Counted from the first letter of the stretch, positions 5,955-13,246 are shown. The stretch is DNA of 17,365 nucleotides from UBA9732 sp963609725 (GCA_963609725.1 CAVDLI010000030.1:1-17365); one strand, 5' to 3'. Program-made: numbers and translations. Notes: a model not told the origin generated them from the sequence alone.

Positions 5955-7031
5955 ATGCAAAAGGTACTTGTTGGAATGAGTGGAGGAATAGATTCTTCTG
6001 TTGTTGCATATCTTCTCAAAGAAAAAGGCTATGACGTGCAGGGTGTAACTATGACCATGTGGAATGATCACATACCATTTAGAGGAGATCCTCATAAGGA
6101 TGCTTGTTTCTCTCCAGGAGAGGTTGAAGATGTAGAAAAAGCAAAAGAGATATGTGCTAAACTTGGTATCCCTCATACAACACTTGACGTCTCTGAAGTG
6201 TACGAATCAATAGTTCTTGATAATTTTAGACACGAATATCTAAACGGCAGAACCCCAAATCCCTGTGTTTGGTGTAATCAAAAAATAAAATTTGGCGCTT
6301 TAGTAGATTATGCTAAAAAAGCGGGGATAGAGTTTGATTATTTTGCAACAGGACATTATGCTCGCATAGAAAAAAAGGATGATAGATACTGTCTCAAACG
6401 TGGAGTAGACCCAAGAAAAGACCAAAGCTATTTTTTGTATAGATTATCTCAAAAACAGCTTTCAGGAGTTCTTTTTCCTCTTGGAGAGATGGAAAAAACA
6501 CAAACAAAAGACATAGACCGCATACTTGGCTTTCATCCAATAGAACAGACAGAAAGTCAAGATTTTTATAGTGGCCATTATTCAGACCTTCTTGATGTAG
6601 TACCAACACCTGGCAATATTGTAGATACAAATGGCAATGTACTAGGAAAGCATGATGGAATTTGGAATTACACAATAGGACAACGCAAAGGGCTTGGTAT
6701 TTCTGCACCAAGGCCTTTATATGTTCTTTCTCTTGACCCAAAACGCAATGAAGTTGTTGTAGGTTATGAAGAAATGACGGCAAACACTTCTGTAACAGCT
6801 TCTCAAATCAACTGGGTTTCTATGACATCATTTGAAGATGGACTTGAAGTTCAAGCAAAAATTCGCTCAACAGGAAGTCCTGTGCCTTGCAAAGTGTTTA
6901 ACACACAAGATGGCAATATAAAAGCTGTATTCTCTGTACCTGTTAAAGCTGCAACTTGTGGACAAAGTCTTGTCGTATACGATGGCCCTTACGTTTTATT
7001 TGGTGGAATAATAGATAAGGTCGAACAATAA
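5955..7031 (+). CDS. mnmA: tRNA-specific 2-thiouridylase MnmA, variant lacking the usual second cysteine
   Basis: This enzyme puts sulfur on U34 of Lys, Glu and Gln tRNAs in the cytosol, using ATP to activate the base. Seen: the PP-loop SGGIDSS (9-15), NPCVWCNQKIKFG (102-114), ATGHYAR (131-137), LDVVPTPGNIV and NYTIGQRKGLGI (238-249), then the C-terminal beta-barrel to residue 358. In E. coli-type enzymes the persulfide cysteine is in a SQDICF-like segment. Here that place reads ESQDFYSGHYSDLL, with no cysteine. Instead there is a CxxC at C104/C107 plus C51 in KDACFSPGE, three cysteines placed as in iron-sulfur-dependent tRNA thiolases. I infer that it may use a cluster rather than a persulfide relay. 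The ribosome site AGGAG is seven bases before the ATG. Confidence 0.92.
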   Translation: MQKVLVGMSGGIDSSVVAYLLKEKGYDVQGVTMTMWNDHIPFRGDPHKDACFSPGEVEDVEKAKEICAKLGIPHTTLDVSEVYESIVLDNFRHEYLNGRTPNPCVWCNQKIKFGALVDYAKKAGIEFDYFATGHYARIEKKDDRYCLKRGVDPRKDQSYFLYRLSQKQLSGVLFPLGEMEKTQTKDIDRILGFHPIEQTESQDFYSGHYSDLLDVVPTPGNIVDTNGNVLGKHDGIWNYTIGQRKGLGISAPRPLYVLSLDPKRNEVVVGYEEMTANTSVTASQINWVSMTSFEDGLEVQAKIRSTGSPVPCKVFNTQDGNIKAVFSVPVKAATCGQSLVVYDGPYVLFGGIIDKVEQ

Positions 7032-7082
7032 AGGTTGTGCTAAAACAGTGTTCGACTTTTGAATATTAAAGGCTTTTCAATT

Positions 7083-7100
7083 TTAAGAGGTACCTCTTAA
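7083..7100. repeat. Short palindrome TTAAGAGGT/ACCTCTTAA, core-deleted member of the family
   Basis: This is a perfect 18-base palindrome 51 nt after the mnmA stop. It keeps both outer arms of the intergenic family (AAGAGGT/ACCTCTT) but lacks the TTTTGCAAAA centre, as if the middle had been deleted. In RNA it could still form seven pairs with a GTAC loop. Confidence 0.6.
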
Positions 7101-7108
7101 TAAGAACT

Positions 7109-7152
7109 TTTCTACAGCTAGTTAAAACCAAGTGATAAGCTAGCTGTAGAAA
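7109..7152. terminator. Long stem-loop between convergent mnmA and aminopeptidase genes
   Basis: TTTCTACAGCTAG (7109-7121) pairs perfectly with CTAGCTGTAGAAA (7140-7152), 13 bp with an 18-nt loop. No T-run follows on either strand, so strong intrinsic termination is not assured. Its place between converging genes suggests an end-of-transcript or RNA-protecting structure for both. Confidence 0.5.
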
Positions 7153-7167
7153 GATAATAAACTTTAG

Positions 7168-7189
7168 AGAAGTTTTCGCAAAAACCTCT
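7168..7189 (-). repeat. GAGGTTTT palindrome, copy overlapping the aminopeptidase stop
   Basis: On the minus strand, AGAGGTTTT-TGCG-AAAACTTCT forms a 9-bp stem (one G-T pair) with a 4-nt loop. Its first base is the last base of the TAA stop codon of the aminopeptidase gene, so the mRNA would have a hairpin starting at the stop. The same arrangement is seen at the AI-2E gene stop. Confidence 0.7.
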
Positions 7190-8412
7190 TAGAAAGCCCA
7201 GTTCCCGTCTTTGAATATTTGAACAGTTCTTCCGTCTCTAGTTTTTGCAACTATGTTCAAATCTTTGCAACCAATCATGAAATCAACATGAATCATTGAG
7301 TCGTTAATGCCCATTGCTCTGCATTCATCAAGAGAATATTTTTCAAAATCTTTGATTGTATCAGCAAAACCCATACCCAAAGCCAAGTGGCAGGCTGCAT
7401 TTTCATCAAATAATGTGTTGTAGAAAAGAATACCACTATTGTTAATTGGAGAGTCAAAAGGCACTAGTGCACATTCTCCAAGATAAGAAGCTCCTTCGTC
7501 CATTGTAATCATTTTAGTAAGAAGCTCTTTGTTCTTTTTAGCATCCCATTCAACAGCTTTTCCATCCTTAAACTTAATCCAGAAATCTTCAATAAGCTGG
7601 CTTTGATAACTCAGCGGTTTAGTTGCATAAACAATACCTTCAGCCTTACCTCTCATTGGAGAAATAAAACACTCTTCAGATGGAATGTTTGGATTAAAGA
7701 AGTAACCTTGTAAGCTCTTTTCTCCACCACCTTTGAACTCTGCTTGTTCAATCATACCAACTGTGAAGTTGGTTCCGTTTGAGGCCTCATAATGAAGTTC
7801 TTCAATTCCAAGATTGTTGAGGAAAGCACAGCGGTCAAATAAATCTTTGTTGTGGTCTGCCCAAGCTTGAATTGGGTCGTCAGTTACACGACTTGTGTAT
7901 AAAATTTTCTCCCATAATTTTTCAACAGCTTGTCTTTTTGAAAGTTCAGGGAAAAGTTTTTTTGCCCATGCTTCACCTGGAACTGCTGCAATACACCATT
8001 GGTATTTATTTTCTATTTGATCCCGATACTTTTTAAGAATTGGATACTTTCTTTTTCTTGACTCTGCTACTTTGGTTTGGTTTATACCTTTAAGACCGTC
8101 AGGATCAGAAGATTCAATATAAATTCTGCAAGGAATTACATCTACATAATGCTGAAATCTTTCTTTCTCCCAGTTTTCAACTGTACTAAGAGTTTTCATT
8201 GACCTGTAGCGGTAATGAAGCTTTGCAAGTGGCTGATAATCCCACTCAACAATAACTTTTCCAGCGCCTGATTTGTACAGTTCATCAACAAGTATTTGAA
8301 TGAATTCTGGTTGGTCTAAATCACAATCAACAATTACTTCTTGTCCTTTTTGAACATTGACTCCGCACTTTGCAATAAGCTGTGCATATTTACGTAAAAC
8401 AGTTTTTTTCAT
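7189..8412 (-). CDS. M29-family (AmpS/PepS) metal aminopeptidase
   Basis: It removes N-terminal residues from peptides in the cytosol with a two-metal centre. At 407 residues it has the normal family length. The metal ligands of the M29 family are at the expected places: Glu247 (SEECFISPMRGKAEG), Glu313 (LGECALVP), His342 (ACHLALG), and His375 with Asp377 (MIHVDF). ASNGTNFTVGM (210-220) is also typical. The start has an AGGAG site seven bases upstream (TAGGAGAAAATATG). It is the last gene of a minus-strand cluster after the trmJ-like and DUF362 genes, 69 nt from the latter. The hairpin palindromes flank it on both sides, one in the leader and one on the stop codon. Confidence 0.93.
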   Translation of the reverse strand: MKKTVLRKYAQLIAKCGVNVQKGQEVIVDCDLDQPEFIQILVDELYKSGAGKVIVEWDYQPLAKLHYRYRSMKTLSTVENWEKERFQHYVDVIPCRIYIESSDPDGLKGINQTKVAESRKRKYPILKKYRDQIENKYQWCIAAVPGEAWAKKLFPELSKRQAVEKLWEKILYTSRVTDDPIQAWADHNKDLFDRCAFLNNLGIEELHYEASNGTNFTVGMIEQAEFKGGGEKSLQGYFFNPNIPSEECFISPMRGKAEGIVYATKPLSYQSQLIEDFWIKFKDGKAVEWDAKKNKELLTKMITMDEGASYLGECALVPFDSPINNSGILFYNTLFDENAACHLALGMGFADTIKDFEKYSLDECRAMGINDSMIHVDFMIGCKDLNIVAKTRDGRTVQIFKDGNWAF

Positions 8413-8426
8413 ATTTTCTCCTATTC

Positions 8427-8452
8427 TCTAAGGTTCTTGCAAAAACCTCAGA
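8427..8452 (-). repeat. GAGGTTTTTGCAA palindrome, copy in the aminopeptidase leader
   Basis: On the minus strand the arms are TCTGAGGTTTTTG and CAAGAACCTTAGA, centred on TTGCAA, with 11 of 13 pairs. It lies 14 bases before the aminopeptidase ATG in the 69-nt gap after the DUF362 gene, close to the AGGAG ribosome site. No T-run follows. Confidence 0.7.
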
Positions 8453-8481
8453 AATGTTCAATTTGTTTTGCCTAAGTTTTT

Positions 8482-9636
8482 TTATCTTTCCATTTTGCTT
8501 TTTGTTATCTTACATTCAACTAACTCATAATCAGCATTTCCAAGACCAAGTGACTGTGCATAAGAAATTGCATCTTTCCAGTCAGTTTCTTTATTATTGT
8601 TGCAAATGTTGTCTAAGTTCTCATCGTATGGATTGTCTGAGTCTGTAAGATGACTATGAGCCATTGGCTTTTGTGCATTGACAGCGTCTATACAAGCTTT
8701 ATCAATTGCAACAGGGTCTGCAGAAGCAAACATACCAACATCTGGAACAATTGGAGTGTCATTGCAGCTGTAGCAGTCGCAGAAAGGTGAAACATCTACA
8801 ACAAGAGATATGTGATAATGAGGTTTACCATGTAAAACAGCTTTTGTATATTCTGCAATTTTTCTGTTCAGAATTCTTAAATCATCACTAGTATGAGTTG
8901 TAAGCGCTCCTGTTGGACACACTTGGAGACAACGACCACAGCCGGCACACTTATCTTCGTCAAAAATCATTTTGCCGTTTTTGAAAGTTTGCACTCCATG
9001 GGCACAGACTTTTGCACAACTTTCGCAACCTACACATAAGTCTTCGTTGTACAAAGGTTTTTCAGATGTATGCATATCTTTTTTCCCGGCACGTGAGCCA
9101 CAGCCCATTCCAATATTTTTCATAGCTCCACCAAAGCCTGTAGCTTCATGTCCCTTAAAGTGTGAGAGAGATATAATGATATCGGCATCTGCTATAGCTC
9201 TTCCAATCTTTGCTGTTGGGCAGTAGAGACCGCCGGGAACTTCAAGATCTACTTCGTCTGTGCCTTTAACGCCGTCTGCAATTATTACAGGAGCATCGGG
9301 ACAGCTTACGGGGTTAAATCCATTTGCATATGCTGTGTAAATGTGGTCAATTGCATTAGTTCTGCTTCCAGTGTAAAGAGTGTTGCAGTCTGTAAGAAAA
9401 GGAATTCCACCACGAGCTTTAATGTGTTTTGCAAGCGCTTGTGCATAGTTGTGTCTTAAAAATGCAAGATTTCCAAGTTCTCCAAAATGTAGCTTGATTG
9501 CTACAAACTTGCCTGAGAAGTCAATCTTGTCCATATCACTTGCGCAAATGAGTTTTTCAAATTTCTCAACAAGTGAAATCTTGCTGTAAGTTCTAAAANN
9601 NNNNNNNNAATCAGTGAAATAGACTTTACTTTTCAT
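8482..9636 (-). CDS. DUF362 protein with two 4Fe-4S ferredoxin motifs (interrupted by a scaffold gap)
   Basis: This is a DUF362-family protein of about 380 residues. The N-terminal half carries DUF362 landmarks (VAIKLHFGELGNLAFLR, SHFKGHEATGFGGAMKNIGMG). Two ferredoxin motifs follow: C201-C204-C207-C211 (CVGCESCAKVC, then Ala rather than the usual Pro) and C230-C233-C236-C240-Pro. A DUF362 tail ends it. The role is electron transfer in an unknown reaction; a cytosolic place is inferred from the lack of a signal peptide. Ten N interrupt codons 10-13. Family members usually read VYFTD directly followed by a short hydrophobic-RT motif, so the true gap is probably about zero bases. The ATG overlaps the trmJ-like stop by 11 bases, with GGAGAG as ribosome site inside the previous gene, indicating coupling. 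Confidence 0.88.
   Translation of the reverse strand: MKSKVYFTDXXXXFRTYSKISLVEKFEKLICASDMDKIDFSGKFVAIKLHFGELGNLAFLRHNYAQALAKHIKARGGIPFLTDCNTLYTGSRTNAIDHIYTAYANGFNPVSCPDAPVIIADGVKGTDEVDLEVPGGLYCPTAKIGRAIADADIIISLSHFKGHEATGFGGAMKNIGMGCGSRAGKKDMHTSEKPLYNEDLCVGCESCAKVCAHGVQTFKNGKMIFDEDKCAGCGRCLQVCPTGALTTHTSDDLRILNRKIAEYTKAVLHGKPHYHISLVVDVSPFCDCYSCNDTPIVPDVGMFASADPVAIDKACIDAVNAQKPMAHSHLTDSDNPYDENLDNICNNNKETDWKDAISYAQSLGLGNADYELVECKITKSKMER
9599..9608. other. Assembly gap of ten N
   Basis: Ten undefined bases lie inside the DUF362 gene. The flanks on the minus strand are GATT before and TTTTAGAAC after. If the two flanks share one T, the join would read GAT-TTT-AGA-ACT (D-F-R-T), which fits the family. 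The run is probably a placeholder between contigs, not a measured length. Confidence 0.9.
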
Positions 9637-10492
9637 TTTGCTCTCCTACTTTTTTATTTGCATATTTTGAAATATTTTGTGTTTTTGTAAATATTTTTTC
9701 TATGCGTTGTATTTCGCCTTCTGTCATACATGCCCGCGTGAAAATGTCAGAAAGAAATTCTGTTGTGAAAGACTTTTCGTCAGCATTTTTGAAATATCCA
9801 ATACCATCTAGTGAAGAAATGCAAGTTTGGGTTGCACGAGAGACTCGGTCTATATTAACCACATTGTCTGTCCCCGCGTATTGGTTTAGCTTGCTAAAAA
9901 GAGAGTATGCAATTATTTGTACAGCCTGAGACAAGTTAAGAGAGGGAAAAAGTGGGCTTGTTGGAATTGTGACAACCATTGAACAGGCCTTGACTTGCTC
10001 GTCTGAAAGACCGTTGGACTCACACCCAAAAACAATAGAGATTTTGCCATTTCCAATTGTGTTTATCATGCTGGCAAGCTGTTCTGGATTTACACGGCTT
10101 GTTTTACGACCTTTGCCAACTCTTCTTGTTGCTGCAACTGACAATATGCTGTCTTTTATTGCATCTTGCAAGTTTGTGAATTCTTTTCTGTTTTCATACA
10201 AATCGTAAGCATGAAGGGCAAGCGTCTTTACTCTTTCATCATCATAAATACGGTCAGTAACAAGCGTAAGATTTTCAAGCCCCATTGTTTTCATTGCTCG
10301 GCAAACACTGCCAATATTGGCACCGTCTTGTGTGTCGCAAAGAATAATTTCAAGGCGTTTGAGGTTTTCTATATGGTCAGGGTTCTCTGTGTGCTTGAGA
10401 TTTTCTGTATGGTTGAGTTCTTCTTTACTGTCAAGATTTTCTATATGGTTAAGATTTTCATTTTTCTCAGTTTTTTCTACATCCTGCGTCAT
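9626..10492 (-). CDS. trmJ: TrmJ/SpoU-type tRNA 2'-O-methyltransferase with repeat N-terminus
   Basis: This is a SPOUT-fold methyltransferase likely to methylate a ribose 2'-OH at the tRNA anticodon loop using SAM. The core begins near residue 47 (LEIILCDTQDGANIGSVCRA). It contains the expected motifs: IVFGCESNGLSDEQV (motif 2) and IPTSPLFPSLNLSQAVQIIAY (motif 3 with the knot). The chosen 288-residue start (10492) is preceded by GGTGGC and a promoter; a longer frame to 10588 would run back through that promoter. Residues 13-48 are six copies of a six-residue repeat close to N-L-K-H-T-E, absent from ordinary TrmJ. The gene overlaps the DUF362 start by 11 bases. TrmJ is the best fit, but other SpoU subfamilies (TrmH, LasT-like) cannot be ruled out. 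Confidence 0.85.
   Translation of the reverse strand: MTQDVEKTEKNENLNHIENLDSKEELNHTENLKHTENPDHIENLKRLEIILCDTQDGANIGSVCRAMKTMGLENLTLVTDRIYDDERVKTLALHAYDLYENRKEFTNLQDAIKDSILSVAATRRVGKGRKTSRVNPEQLASMINTIGNGKISIVFGCESNGLSDEQVKACSMVVTIPTSPLFPSLNLSQAVQIIAYSLFSKLNQYAGTDNVVNIDRVSRATQTCISSLDGIGYFKNADEKSFTTEFLSDIFTRACMTEGEIQRIEKIFTKTQNISKYANKKVGEQNEK
10349..10456 (-). repeat. 18-bp tandem repeat coding six hexapeptides in trmJ
   Basis: Six consecutive 18-bp units, on the plus strand close to GATTTTCTATATGGTTAA, code for six-residue repeats with consensus N-L-(K/N/D)-H-(T/I)-E. Units 1, 3, 4 and 5 are the closest. As 18 is a multiple of three, copy number can change without breaking the frame. Confidence 0.85.
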
Positions 10493-10498
10493 GCCACC

Positions 10499-10527
10499 AT
10501 AATATGTTATATTGCGACTTTTTCCAA
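10499..10527 (-). promoter_or_regulatory. trmJ promoter, leaderless geometry
   Basis: On the minus strand, TTGGAA (-35, 10522-10527), a 17-bp spacer and TATTAT (-10, 10499-10504) precede the ATG by only six bases (GGTGGC). The predicted start of transcription is at the ATG itself. Confidence 0.6.
10505..10513 (+). promoter_or_regulatory. Extended -10 for the AI-2E-family gene
   Basis: TG-T-TATATT (10505-10513) is an extended -10 that abuts the trmJ -10 back to back. The -35 region (TGCGTC, 10485-10490) is poor and lies over the trmJ start codon. The predicted start is near 10520, with a leader of about 27 nt. Confidence 0.45.
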
Positions 10528-10546
10528 GGTAGAGTATCATCTTAGC

Positions 10547-11755
10547 ATGTTTGATAATTTGAACGGAAACCCCAATAAAAACGAGCACTTACTTAAGCAG
10601 GCCAAGACTCTTTTGAGCGCTATTTTGGTTATCATTATTATGGCTGTTTGCAAGATTACAGGCGATGTGAGCATAACTATAGTTCTTGCACTTTTCCTTT
10701 TCATTCTTATGCTGCCAATTGTGAACTCGCTTGAGAAAGCAAAATTCCCCAGCTGGCTTGCCACCTTGATAGCAATTCTTCTGATTGTAGTTCTTATGGT
10801 GGTTGTTGTTTGGTTTTTGTTCTATACGGTCGATATCCTTGTGCGAAAGGTTCCTAGTTACGCCTCTAAACTAGATGATGTGGACAAGCTTCTTAAAAAT
10901 ATGCTCAGCGAATGGTTTGACATTCCAGAAGATGTATCTCTTTTTTCACTTATGAATATAGATTGGGTTGGTGGTTTCATTATGCCAACACTAAGATCAA
11001 TTTCAAGTTCTACTATGACAATTGTCAGCAATGGTCTTGTTACAGTGCTTATGGCTGTGTTCCTTTTGCTAGAACGTCATACAATTATCCCCAAGATTAC
11101 ATTTGCTGCTTCTAAAGAAAAAGAGGGTAGAGTAAGAATTATTTGGGATAGAATTAACAAACAAGTATCTAAATATATTGGAATTAAAATAGTTGTAAGT
11201 GCAGCAACAGGAGCTATGTTCTATCTTGTTTGCCGTTTTGTAAATTTGGATTTTGCTTTCCTTTGGGGTGTTCTTGCTCTTGTTTTGAATTTTATTCCAA
11301 CAATTGGAAGTATTGTTATTACTGTTTTAACAATTTTTATGGCAATAGTTCAATTTTTGCCAAACTGGAATCCAATACTTATAGTTGCCGCAGGTACAAT
11401 TCTTACAGAAAACATCATTGGAAATATTATTGATCCTCGTTTACAAGGAACTCAACTAAACTTAAGTCCGTTTGTTATTTTGGTAGCTTTAAGTGTATTT
11501 GGTTATATTTGGGGAATCGTTGGAATGTTCCTTGCTGTTCCTCTTTTGAGTGTTCTTCAAATTGTATTTGCAAACATGGAAGAAACTAAGTCAATAGCAA
11601 TTATTATGAGCTCCGGCAATTCTTTTGGCCATGAAGTAGGGACTGTCTCCACCAAAGCCAAAAAACAAAAGAAAACCAAAAATGATGAAGAAGATCTTAT
11701 TGGTGATGTTCGTTTCCCTGAAGAATTAAAAAATGAACCAAAGAATAAGAATTAA
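10547..11755 (+). CDS. AI-2E family transporter (TqsA/PerM-like permease)
   Basis: This 402-residue membrane protein has about seven to eight hydrophobic segments: a pair near residues 20-60, one near 68-90, then after a soluble stretch a group from about 155 to 365. The late signature DPRLQGTQLNLSPFVILVALSVFGYIWGI-- with GMFLAVPLL after it is typical of the family. Members export small molecules or exchange ions; the AI-2 name does not prove autoinducer transport. The last 40 residues are polar and lysine-rich, probably cytoplasmic. The reading frame is open further upstream to 10166, but that part lies opposite trmJ, so the ATG at 10547 is preferred. The ribosome site is weak (AAGGTAGAG about 13 bases away). 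The stop codon lies inside a hairpin palindrome, and a terminator follows at 11824. Confidence 0.87.
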   Translation: MFDNLNGNPNKNEHLLKQAKTLLSAILVIIIMAVCKITGDVSITIVLALFLFILMLPIVNSLEKAKFPSWLATLIAILLIVVLMVVVVWFLFYTVDILVRKVPSYASKLDDVDKLLKNMLSEWFDIPEDVSLFSLMNIDWVGGFIMPTLRSISSSTMTIVSNGLVTVLMAVFLLLERHTIIPKITFAASKEKEGRVRIIWDRINKQVSKYIGIKIVVSAATGAMFYLVCRFVNLDFAFLWGVLALVLNFIPTIGSIVITVLTIFMAIVQFLPNWNPILIVAAGTILTENIIGNIIDPRLQGTQLNLSPFVILVALSVFGYIWGIVGMFLAVPLLSVLQIVFANMEETKSIAIIMSSGNSFGHEVGTVSTKAKKQKKTKNDEEDLIGDVRFPEELKNEPKNKN

Positions 11756-11777
11756 GATATTTTGCAAAAACTCTTAA
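11752..11777 (+). repeat. TTAAGA..TTTTGCAAAA palindrome overlapping the AI-2E gene stop
   Basis: TTAAGATATTTTG (11752-11764) faces CAAAAACTCTTAA (11765-11777): 11 of 13 positions pair around the TTGCAA centre. The TAA stop (11753-11755) is part of the first arm. It shares the outer AAGA/TCTT arms and the TTTTGCAAAA core with the other copies. Confidence 0.7.
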
Positions 11778-11823
11778 AGGTAATTTTGTGAAATCCAAAC
11801 TTCGTAAAAATCTCTTTTATTCT

Positions 11824-11851
11824 CACATTTTTGCTTAAATGTGCATTTTTT
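11824..11851 (+). terminator. Intrinsic terminator of the AI-2E-family gene
   Basis: CACATTT, loop TTGCTT, AAATGTG (11824-11843) is followed by CATTTTTT (11844-11851). The 7-bp stem plus T6 fits a factor-independent terminator. It ends just three bases before the -35 of the next promoter. Confidence 0.7.
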
Positions 11852-11853
11852 CC

Positions 11854-11883
11854 TTGACGATTTGCTCTTAAGACATACATATT
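11854..11883 (+). promoter_or_regulatory. Candidate promoter of the dksA-like gene
   Basis: TTGACG (11854-11859), an 18-bp spacer and CATATT (11878-11883); TACATA at spacing 16 is an alternative -10. The predicted leader is about 50 nt, with GGGAGGTG as ribosome site before the ATG at 11939. Confidence 0.5.
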
Positions 11884-11938
11884 ATGTGAACATGTTGTAA
11901 AACTTGTTAAATGACAGTTTTTCAGGGAGGTGTGATAA

Positions 11939-12298
11939 ATGTCCCATGAAATGACTCCTTTTGAAAAGGAAATGGAAGAAAAACTAATATCTATGAGAGA
12001 AGAGCTTCTTTCAAAGATATCTAAGTCTGATGACGATTTTAGAAATCTTGTTGGCACAATGGGTGGGCGTGACAGCATAGATTTAGCATGTGATGACATG
12101 GCATCTAAGAAAATGGAAGCTATCAGCAAGCTAGATGCAGGGCGCCTTAACGCAGTAGAGCAAGCTTTAACTAGAATTAGGACTGGGAAATATGGCATTT
12201 GCGCAAAATGCGGAAAAAAGATACCGGAAGAACGCCTTAGAGCCATTCCTTATGCTCTTTTATGTATTAATTGCAAATCTCAAAATGAGCGCCGGTAA
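11939..12298 (+). CDS. TraR/DksA-family C4 zinc-finger protein
   Basis: This 119-residue protein is likely to bind RNA polymerase through its secondary channel and tune transcription, as DksA does with ppGpp. Residues 5-80 are helical and charged, fitting the coiled coil. Its tip carries DSIDLA (45-50), matching the DxxDxA motif needed for DksA activity. The zinc finger is C88-x2-C91 and C109-x2-C112 (CAKC and CINC), so all four cysteines are present. The strong ribosome site GGGAGGTG is about six bases from the ATG. It is monocistronic: its own promoter precedes it and a minus-strand gene faces its end. Many short DksA-like proteins exist, so I give no gene symbol. Confidence 0.9.
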   Translation: MSHEMTPFEKEMEEKLISMREELLSKISKSDDDFRNLVGTMGGRDSIDLACDDMASKKMEAISKLDAGRLNAVEQALTRIRTGKYGICAKCGKKIPEERLRAIPYALLCINCKSQNERR

Positions 12299-12337
12299 AG
12301 ACTTCCCCTAAAAACGTTGAGACTGCTAGAGCTGTTA

Positions 12338-12363
12338 AAGAGGGTTTTGCACAAAATCTCCTT
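12338..12363. repeat. AAGAGGGTTTTGC palindrome, degenerate copy
   Basis: AAGAGGGTTTTG (12338-12349) and CAAAATCTCCTT (12352-12363) pair at most positions (two G-T pairs, one mismatch) around a CA centre. It lies between the converging dksA-like and Fic genes, 40 nt after one stop and 17 nt from the other. Confidence 0.6.
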
Positions 12364-12379
12364 ATCTATTGTTTTCTCA

Positions 12380-13240
12380 TTAGAAATCTATACCAATTAT
12401 GGCTTTGTCATAAAGAAAATTTTTTAGAGGTTCTTTATTTCCAGTCTCATACATATTAAGTAGATTTTCATTGAATTCTTGCATTTTTTCATCCTTAATG
12501 ATGATCATTCCGCACCCATTATCAAGTAAAATCTTATTTGAAGCTGTAAGAGCTGTTCTTTTATTGCCATCCCAAAACAGTTGATTGTAAGTAATAAAGC
12601 AAAATAATTCTAAAGCTTTTTCTGTTGTAGAAATATATGAAGAAAGTATTCTTCTAATAGAGCCTTCTACTTTTTCTTTTACAGGGATTGCAGGTTTATA
12701 TGTACATCCAGAAATCCCCACAGAACCAGTTCTTAGAACTCCCCATTCTATAGCTTCATCTCTTGCAATAAAACTATTGAGTTTACAAATATAATTAAAA
12801 TCAAGTTTCTCTTTTATGTTGTTAAGAATATAAACCCATGCATCTCTCATGTTTCTAATTGCTTGGATATCTTCTAATGATATTGTAGGAACATTTATGC
12901 CATCAAGAATTGTTCGTGTTTGAGGAAATGTGACAACTCTTTCTTCCATTTTCATTCCACAGTAAACATTCTCATCCCATTTTTTCTTTGCAAGAAAAAA
13001 GCTTTGTTTTTCATCAAGGGCGTATTTATTTGGAAAATTTGTACAAGTATCCCCAATAAGCAAATCTTCAATTGTTGTGTTTAAGTATTTTGCTAAAGTA
13101 AACACTGTGTTTGCTGTGCACTTACCAAGAGACTTTTTCCCATTTACTAACTCGCTTACAGTTGAATAAGGCAGACCTGTTTTTTCAGAAATTTGCGAGA
13201 CTTTAAGATTATTTTCTTTTACATACTGCTTTAGATTCAT
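12380..13240 (-). CDS. HTH-Fic protein with glutamine in place of the catalytic histidine
   Basis: Residues 1-64 form an XRE/Cro-type helix-turn-helix (VSQISEKTGLPYSTVSELVN). The Fic fold follows: a flap GVLRTGSVGISG (167-178) and the core helix QLFWDGNKRTAL (220-231). Fic enzymes transfer AMP or another phosphate group to target proteins using HxFx(D/E)GN(G/K)R. Here the first position is Gln220, while Phe222, Asp224, Gly225, Asn226, Lys227 and Arg228 are kept. AMP transfer without the histidine would be unusual, so the protein may be a regulator, a phosphotransferase of other chemistry, or inactive. The nearest match to the inhibitory (S/T)xxxE(G/N) motif is TRTILDG (108-114), which is degenerate. 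The promoter holds a perfect palindrome, so the HTH probably controls its own gene. No ribosome site precedes the ATG, and no toxin or antitoxin partner lies beside it. Confidence 0.85.
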   Translation of the reverse strand: MNLKQYVKENNLKVSQISEKTGLPYSTVSELVNGKKSLGKCTANTVFTLAKYLNTTIEDLLIGDTCTNFPNKYALDEKQSFFLAKKKWDENVYCGMKMEERVVTFPQTRTILDGINVPTISLEDIQAIRNMRDAWVYILNNIKEKLDFNYICKLNSFIARDEAIEWGVLRTGSVGISGCTYKPAIPVKEKVEGSIRRILSSYISTTEKALELFCFITYNQLFWDGNKRTALTASNKILLDNGCGMIIIKDEKMQEFNENLLNMYETGNKEPLKNFLYDKAIIGIDF

Positions 13241-13246
13241 ATGTTT

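Noticed and set aside
10166..10546. N-terminal extension of the AI-2E-family protein
   Set aside because: The frame is open, but this stretch is opposite the trmJ coding region and lies upstream of the shared promoter region. The family start matches the ATG at 10547.
10493..10588. Longer start for trmJ
   Set aside because: A good promoter (TTGGAA, 17 bp, TATTAT) lies within it, and the added residues do not belong to the SpoU fold.
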